From contig JABHFC010000376.1 of NCBI GenBank assembly GCA_018676275.1, positions 1-10,816 on the forward strand: a DNA stretch of 10,816 nucleotides, written 5' to 3'. This document shows positions 6,498 through 10,816 of this stretch, piece after piece (position 1 is the first letter of the stretch; every line of letters begins with the position of its first letter). The translations under genes were made by a program, and so were the position numbers. This DNA is from Gammaproteobacteria bacterium. GTDB lineage: Bacteria; Pseudomonadota; Gammaproteobacteria; Eutrophobiales; Eutrophobiaceae. The notes beneath the pieces are model-generated. The model ran no database searches. It was not told where the DNA came from and saw nothing but the letters and a program-made list of their open reading frames with translations.

Positions 6498-7474
6498 AGT
6501 ATGGGTAGTTTGTATGCTAAGCCCGCTTGCTCTCTTATTAATCGGGGGACGAGATATCCAGGTAAAGTTTCTCGGAGCTTGTTCATTATATTTCTGGCAC
6601 GCTCTTCTTCTACGGCGAAATGAGCCGCCCCCTGTACCTTGTCGAGCATGTGGAGATAATAGGGGAGTACACCGGATTCAAATAACTTTTCGTTCAGATC
6701 AGATAATGCCTGACTGGAATCATTAACTCCTTTTAGTAGTACGGTTTGGTTCAAAAGTGTAATTCCTGCCGTTTTAAGTTTCTGCAGGCTAAGTTCAACA
6801 TGTTCGTCAATTTCGTTTACATGATTAACATGTAAAACCATGACAGGATTCAGTCTTAAATTATGAAAAAGATCCAGAAATGATTCTGTAATACGAGAAG
6901 GTAAAACAGCAGGCATGCGGGAATGTATTCGTAATCGCTTTAGGTGAGATATCGCTGTCAGTTCTGCCAGCAGTTTTTTCAACTTTTCATCTGCAAGCAT
7001 CAGTGGATCGCCTCCACTAAGAATGATTTCGCTAATGCTGTGATCATTTTGAATATATTCCATCGCGGGTTGCCAGCTTTGCTTTGCCGGATTACTGTCT
7101 GCATAAGGAAAATGACGACGAAAACAATAACGACAATGAATAGCACAGGCACCTGTGGTAACCAGCAAAACTCGCCCGTGATACTTGTGTAGTAATCCCG
7201 GTACTGTTTCGGACTCTAAATCGCCTACCGGATCTACAACATAATCATTATGTTGATTATTCTCTTCCTGCAGCGGCAGTATTTGACGTAACAGGGGGTC
7301 AGTCGGGTCATATTTACTGATACGTTTGAGGTAGGATTCCGGTGCTTTAAAAGGGAATGCTTCTGATGCTTTAATAGTTTGGAGCTTATTGGTTTGCAGG
7401 CCCAGTTTTTCCAGCAACTGTTCGCTATCTTGCAAAGATCCTCTTAATTCTTCCTGCCAGCTCGAAATTCTCAT
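6494..7474 (-). CDS. epmB: EF-P beta-lysylation protein EpmB (lysine 2,3-aminomutase family, radical SAM)
   Basis: Converts L-lysine to (R)-beta-lysine, the group EpmA attaches to EF-P. The radical-SAM cluster motif is GACAIHCRYCFRRHFPYA, with the three cysteines 4 and 3 residues apart. Next come SGGDPL, RIHSRMPAVLPSRI, LLNQTVLLKGVND and YYLHMLDKVQGAAHF, all as in E. coli EpmB. The C-terminus VPRLIREQAGLAYKLPI supplies the lysine expected to bind PLP (the fifth residue from the end). The protein stops soon after, without the extension of the clostridial aminomutases, as is typical of EpmB. I chose the internal ATG at 7474 (326 residues) because it puts SSWQEEL close to the N-terminus, as in homologues, and leaves 48 nt to the divergent efp start. 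An ATG at 7510 would give 338 residues and only 12 nt. Neither has a clear ribosome site. Confidence 0.93.
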   Translation of the reverse strand: MRISSWQEELRGSLQDSEQLLEKLGLQTNKLQTIKASEAFPFKAPESYLKRISKYDPTDPLLRQILPLQEENNQHNDYVVDPVGDLESETVPGLLHKYHGRVLLVTTGACAIHCRYCFRRHFPYADSNPAKQSWQPAMEYIQNDHSISEIILSGGDPLMLADEKLKKLLAELTAISHLKRLRIHSRMPAVLPSRITESFLDLFHNLRLNPVMVLHVNHVNEIDEHVELSLQKLKTAGITLLNQTVLLKGVNDSSQALSDLNEKLFESGVLPYYLHMLDKVQGAAHFAVEEERARNIMNKLRETLPGYLVPRLIREQAGLAYKLPIL

Positions 7475-7522
7475 GTAATTCAAGGTATCATACGGCGCTT
7501 TGCAATGCATACTGGATTAGAT
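7475..7522. promoter_or_regulatory. Short divergent intergenic region between epmB and efp
   Basis: Both genes must be started from these 48 bases or from within each other's coding ends. TATGAT on the minus strand (near 7485-7491) could serve as an epmB -10 element, but I find no convincing -35 for either direction. Neither start codon has a clear Shine-Dalgarno sequence; efp has only GGA at 7514-7516. No operator dyad or riboswitch is recognisable. Confidence 0.35.
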
Positions 7523-8092
7523 ATGGCCAATTACAGCACCAACGAATTTAAAAACGGACTGAAAATGATGATTGACGGTGATCCGTTTTCAATTGTAGAA
7601 AACGATATCGTCAAACCGGGAAAAGGTCAGGCCTTCAACCGGGTCAAATTACGTAACCTCAAAAATGGTAGGGTTATTGAAAGAACCTTTAAATCCGGAG
7701 ATAGCGTAGAAGCTGCCGATGTTATGGATCTGGAGTTACAGTATCTTTATAGCGATGGCGATATGTGGCACTTCATGGATACAAACAGCTATGAACAGTA
7801 TGAGGCTGATGAGAAGGCGATGAGTGAGTCAGCCCAGTGGTTGAAAGGTGAAGAAATGTGCGAGGTCACTCTCTGGAACGGGGCACCTTTGACAGTGATG
7901 CCACCCAACTTTGTTGAATTACAGATTAGTGAATCCGACCCAGGTGTTCGTGGTGATACAGCATCTGGTGGCACCAAGCCCGCGACCCTGGAAACTGGTG
8001 CCGTTGTCAAAGTCCCACTGTTTGTGGAGCAGGGGGAAATCATTAAAGTTGATACACGAACCGCAGAATACGTGAGTCGCGTCAAAGATTGA
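7523..8092 (+). CDS. efp: Translation elongation factor P
   Basis: EF-P binds between the P and E sites of stalled ribosomes and helps form peptide bonds at consecutive prolines. The 189 residues from this ATG match the usual 188-189. The N-terminal KOW-like domain starts NYSTNEFKNGLKMMIDGDPF and carries the modification loop VKPGKGQAF with the target lysine at position 34, the same number as in E. coli; this is the main reason for choosing 7523 over the ATG at 7505, which would add six residues. The middle and C-terminal OB domains follow (VTLWNGAPLTVMPPNFVEL, GDTASGGTKPATLETGAVVKVPLF), and the end VDTRTAEYVSRVK is typical. The lysine loop is the type modified by EpmA/EpmB, both encoded alongside. 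The gene runs divergently from epmB and is followed by epmA after 27 nt, so efp and epmA are probably co-transcribed. Confidence 0.97.
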   Translation: MANYSTNEFKNGLKMMIDGDPFSIVENDIVKPGKGQAFNRVKLRNLKNGRVIERTFKSGDSVEAADVMDLELQYLYSDGDMWHFMDTNSYEQYEADEKAMSESAQWLKGEEMCEVTLWNGAPLTVMPPNFVELQISESDPGVRGDTASGGTKPATLETGAVVKVPLFVEQGEIIKVDTRTAEYVSRVKD

Positions 8093-8119
8093 TCTGCTCA
8101 GATCATAGTAAGCAAGAAT

Positions 8120-9073
8120 ATGTCTAAACAATGGCAGCCTTGTGCCGGCCAGGATGTAATACAGCTTCGTTCGGACTTGCTGGGAAAGATCCGTAACTTC
8201 ATGAACGAGCGTCAAATCATGGAAGTCGACACACCGGCACTAAACCTGGGAAGCATACCTGACTCGAACATAGACAGTGTTTCAACCAGTCTAAGTCTGC
8301 TCGGCAGCAAGCAATCGTTCTATCTACACACCTCTCCGGAGGCTTATATGAAAAGATTGCTGGCATCTGGCTGTGATTCGATCTATCAAATTTCAAAGGT
8401 TTATAGAGATGCAGAAATCGGCCGTCTGCATCAACCCGAATTTTCCATGCTGGAGTGGTATCGTCCCGAATTTGATCATCATAGCTTGATGGATGAAGTT
8501 AAGGCCTTATTAAGCACGCTGGGACTGGATAATGCTGAACGAAACTCCTATGAAAATAGTTTTATGCATTATCTTGATGTAAACCCGCATACTGCACCGT
8601 TATCAGACTTACAATCATTGGCTGGCAATTTGGGTCTGCATGAAGAGTCGGATGATCGTTCTTTACTACTGGAGTTTTTGTTCAGCCATTCAGTTTCGCC
8701 AAACCTTGGGCAGGACAGACCATTGTTTCTTTACGATTACCCGGAATGCCAGGCTGCCCTGGCCAGGTTATCGGATACAACCCCTTTAACTTCTGAACGA
8801 TTCGAATTGTTTATACAGGGCATGGAAATAGCTAACGGTTACCATGAATTATGTGATGTGAACGAACAGCGTGAGCGTTTTGAAAATGAAAACCGACGCC
8901 GAATTCAGAATGGGAAAGCAGAAATTCGTATTGACGAATATTTTATGAACGCCTTGCAGGCCGGATTACCAAAATGTGCCGGCGTCGCGATAGGTATTGA
9001 ACGTTTACTAATGGTCTTATCAGGCAAGCAACATATTAATGATGTTATGACATTTCCAATAAAGAATGATTAG
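8120..9073 (+). CDS. epmA: EF-P--(R)-beta-lysine ligase EpmA (PoxA/GenX/YjeA)
   Basis: Activates (R)-beta-lysine with ATP and joins it to Lys34 of EF-P. It is a class II lysyl-tRNA synthetase core without the anticodon-binding OB domain. The 317 residues compare with 325 in E. coli. Motif 1 contains EVDTPAL (35-41). TSPEAYMKRLLASG (71-84) is characteristic of the family. Motif 2 is VYRDAEIGRLHQPEFSMLEWYRP (94-116 by position), with Arg96 and Glu108. The substrate-binding stretch GMEIANGYHELCDVNEQ begins near residue 234. Motif 3, GVAIGIERLLM, carries Arg295. No catalytic residue appears lost. The ribosome site is weak (AAGCAAG shortly before the ATG). It stands between efp and a helicase gene that starts 14 nt after its stop, so the three may share a transcript. 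Confidence 0.95.
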   Translation: MSKQWQPCAGQDVIQLRSDLLGKIRNFMNERQIMEVDTPALNLGSIPDSNIDSVSTSLSLLGSKQSFYLHTSPEAYMKRLLASGCDSIYQISKVYRDAEIGRLHQPEFSMLEWYRPEFDHHSLMDEVKALLSTLGLDNAERNSYENSFMHYLDVNPHTAPLSDLQSLAGNLGLHEESDDRSLLLEFLFSHSVSPNLGQDRPLFLYDYPECQAALARLSDTTPLTSERFELFIQGMEIANGYHELCDVNEQRERFENENRRRIQNGKAEIRIDEYFMNALQAGLPKCAGVAIGIERLLMVLSGKQHINDVMTFPIKND

Positions 9074-9087
9074 AAATAACTAATAGT

Positions 9088-10816
9088 ATGCAAACACCTG
9101 AACACATCCTGTCTGATAATGGACCGCTTGCCGAATTAATTTCTGACTTTTCTTCTCGACCTCAGCAAATTGAACTGGCTGAAACTATAGAACAGGCTTT
9201 CATAAACCAGGAATCACTTATTTGTGAAGCAGGAACAGGGACTGGTAAAACATTTGCCTATCTGGTGCCAGCCTTATTATCTGGTGCAAAAGTCATTGTT
9301 TCTACCGGCACCAAACATCTGCAAGATCAGTTGTATTTACGTGATTTGCCACTGGTGCATAAATCACTGGGAGTAGCGGTTAATGTTGCCCTGTTAAAAG
9401 GCAGAGCAAATTATCTATGCTTACATCACCTGAATCTGTCTGAATCTGAAAATCGATACCTGGATAAAAAATCAGTTTCGCACTTAATGGACATTCGTGA
9501 ATGGGCGCAACACACACAACATGGCGATTTGGCTGAACTAAGTCATATACCGGAAGATGCAAGCGTTCGATCAGTAGTGACATCGACAACGGAAAATTGC
9601 CTGGGACAGGAATGTGATTATTACGATAAGTGTCATTTATTTCGTGCTCGACATCATGCAAATGATGCAGATCTGGTTGTAGTAAATCATCACCTGTTTT
9701 TCGCTGATCTGGCACTGCGCGATCAGGGTTACGGTGAGCTATTACCCACGGCCGACATGGTAATTTTTGATGAGGCACATCAACTACCGGCTCTGGCATC
9801 AATGTTTTTTAGCCAGACAGTAAGCAGTCGTCAGATTCTGGAATTACTCCAGGACAGCAAAGCTGCTTATTATGAGGAAGCTGCTGATCTGCCCGATTTC
9901 CTGGAAATACTGGATAGGGTTGAGAAGTCAGTTCGCGATCTAAGACTCGCTTTCGGTCGAAATGAACAACGAGTAGGCTGGTCGGAAATAAAAGATAAGC
10001 CGGAAATTACTGAATCATTTACTGAGTTGATGGACAGGAACCATGATCTGCATACTGCGCTTGATGCCTTTGCTGAGCGTGGAAAGTCTCTCGATAACTG
10101 TTATAAGCGTGTAGCCAATATCTTAAATATGCTTGACAGTTATAACGAATCGGGAAGTGTGGAATTCATACAGTGGCTGGAAATAAGAGGCGCCGGTTTT
10201 CTGCTGCATCAAACCCCTCTGGACATTGCAGAGACTTTTCAGTCACGTATGCGCGAATATAATTGTCAAAGCGTTTATACGTCGGCGACTTTAACCGTAA
10301 ATAATAATTTCAAACATTTTGCCAGCCAGTTGGGATTAAGTGAGGTTAAATCGAGGAGCTGGGACAGCCCGTTTAATTTTAAAAAACAGGCATTACTATA
10401 TTTACCACAAGCCATGCCTGATCCACGCGAACAGGGTTATACAGAAGAAGTAGTGGAGAGAGCACTACCGGTCCTGACATTAACCCGGGGTCGAGCATTT
10501 ATACTTTTTACCAGTCATCGAGCCTTAAAAATTGCAGCAGAGTTAATCAAGGAAAAGATCGATTATCCTGTACTAGTACAAGGAGATGCTCCACGTACAG
10601 AATTGCTGGATAATTTCAGACAAACCAAACATGCTGTTTTGTTGGGCACCAGTAGTTTTTGGGAAGGTGTTGACGTAAAAGGACAGGCACTGTCCTGTGT
10701 AATCATAGATAAACTACCATTTTCTGCACCCGGCGATCCTGTGCTAAAAGCACGTATGCGTATGATGGAAGAGCAGGGAAGAAATCCTTTTATGGAATAT
10801 CAATTACCTGAGGCAG
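9088..10816 (+). CDS. yoaA: YoaA/DinG-family ATP-dependent DNA helicase with 4Fe-4S cluster, 3' end outside window
   Basis: XPD-like superfamily 2 helicase, known in E. coli for DNA repair and tolerance of replication-blocking damage, where it works with the HolC (chi) subunit. The frame is open from ATG 9088 to the edge: 576 codons, so about 60 residues are missing if the length is the usual 636 or so. The Q-like motif RPQQIEL is at 24-30 and the Walker A loop EAGTGTGKT at 47-55. Four cysteines (111, 171, 176, 182) fit the iron-sulfur cluster. The DEAH box is at 228-231. Further on come SVYTSATLTVNNNF, GRAFILFTSHRAL, and LLGTSSFWEGVDVKGQALS with VIIDKLPFSAPGDPVLKARM, which match YoaA better than DinG. 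No strong ribosome site is visible. A short non-coding gap of 14 nt separates it from epmA. Confidence 0.92.
   Translation, partial: MQTPEHILSDNGPLAELISDFSSRPQQIELAETIEQAFINQESLICEAGTGTGKTFAYLVPALLSGAKVIVSTGTKHLQDQLYLRDLPLVHKSLGVAVNVALLKGRANYLCLHHLNLSESENRYLDKKSVSHLMDIREWAQHTQHGDLAELSHIPEDASVRSVVTSTTENCLGQECDYYDKCHLFRARHHANDADLVVVNHHLFFADLALRDQGYGELLPTADMVIFDEAHQLPALASMFFSQTVSSRQILELLQDSKAAYYEEAADLPDFLEILDRVEKSVRDLRLAFGRNEQRVGWSEIKDKPEITESFTELMDRNHDLHTALDAFAERGKSLDNCYKRVANILNMLDSYNESGSVEFIQWLEIRGAGFLLHQTPLDIAETFQSRMREYNCQSVYTSATLTVNNNFKHFASQLGLSEVKSRSWDSPFNFKKQALLYLPQAMPDPREQGYTEEVVERALPVLTLTRGRAFILFTSHRALKIAAELIKEKIDYPVLVQGDAPRTELLDNFRQTKHAVLLGTSSFWEGVDVKGQALSCVIIDKLPFSAPGDPVLKARMRMMEEQGRNPFMEYQLPEA

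Noticed and set aside
7505..7522. Upstream ATG adding six residues to EF-P
   Set aside because: It would move the modified lysine from position 34 to 40 and add residues not found in the family; it would also crowd the epmB start.
9380..9802. 140-residue minus-strand open frame
   Set aside because: It lies wholly inside the yoaA-like gene, whose helicase motifs and cysteines are intact; the reverse frame has no recognisable family.

Overview
The window reads as ordinary chromosome from a gammaproteobacterium of moderate to low GC. The ParE, ParC, EF-P, EpmA, EpmB and YoaA proteins are close in length and motifs to their Escherichia coli counterparts, and the pairing of beta-lysylated EF-P with EpmA and EpmB is a gammaproteobacterial trait. 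I cannot assign a genus. I see no insertion sequence, prophage, CRISPR array, tRNA or rRNA.

Layout: (1) 1-509, the 3' part of a DUF3501 gene cut by the window edge, with an odd N-terminal stretch, followed by a terminator-like hairpin. (2) 510-711, a structured leader ahead of parE. (3) 712-5265, a plus-strand run of parE, parC and an unnamed 88-residue gene: the complete topoisomerase IV plus a small companion. (4) 5244-5314, a stem between convergent genes that ends in a T-run on the minus strand. (5) 5329-6435, minus strand, a single-domain MetE-like methyltransferase with a complete zinc site. (6) 6494-9073, the EF-P cluster: epmB on the minus strand, divergent from efp and epmA on the plus strand. 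(7) 9088 to the window end, a YoaA/DinG-type iron-sulfur helicase whose last residues lie outside.

How the genes work together: ParE and ParC form the heterotetramer that decatenates daughter chromosomes. EpmB (a radical-SAM lysine 2,3-aminomutase) makes (R)-beta-lysine, EpmA ligates it to Lys34 of EF-P, and modified EF-P relieves ribosome stalling at polyproline. All three parts are present with their key residues, so beta-lysylated EF-P is predicted. The MetE-like enzyme lies directly downstream of epmB on the same strand; a link through methionine/SAM supply is possible but only inferred.

I found no clearly new system. The items most worth a second look are the 88-residue gene after parC, the disturbed DUF3501 N-terminus, the structured parE leader, and the stand-alone MetE-like enzyme beside the EF-P cluster.
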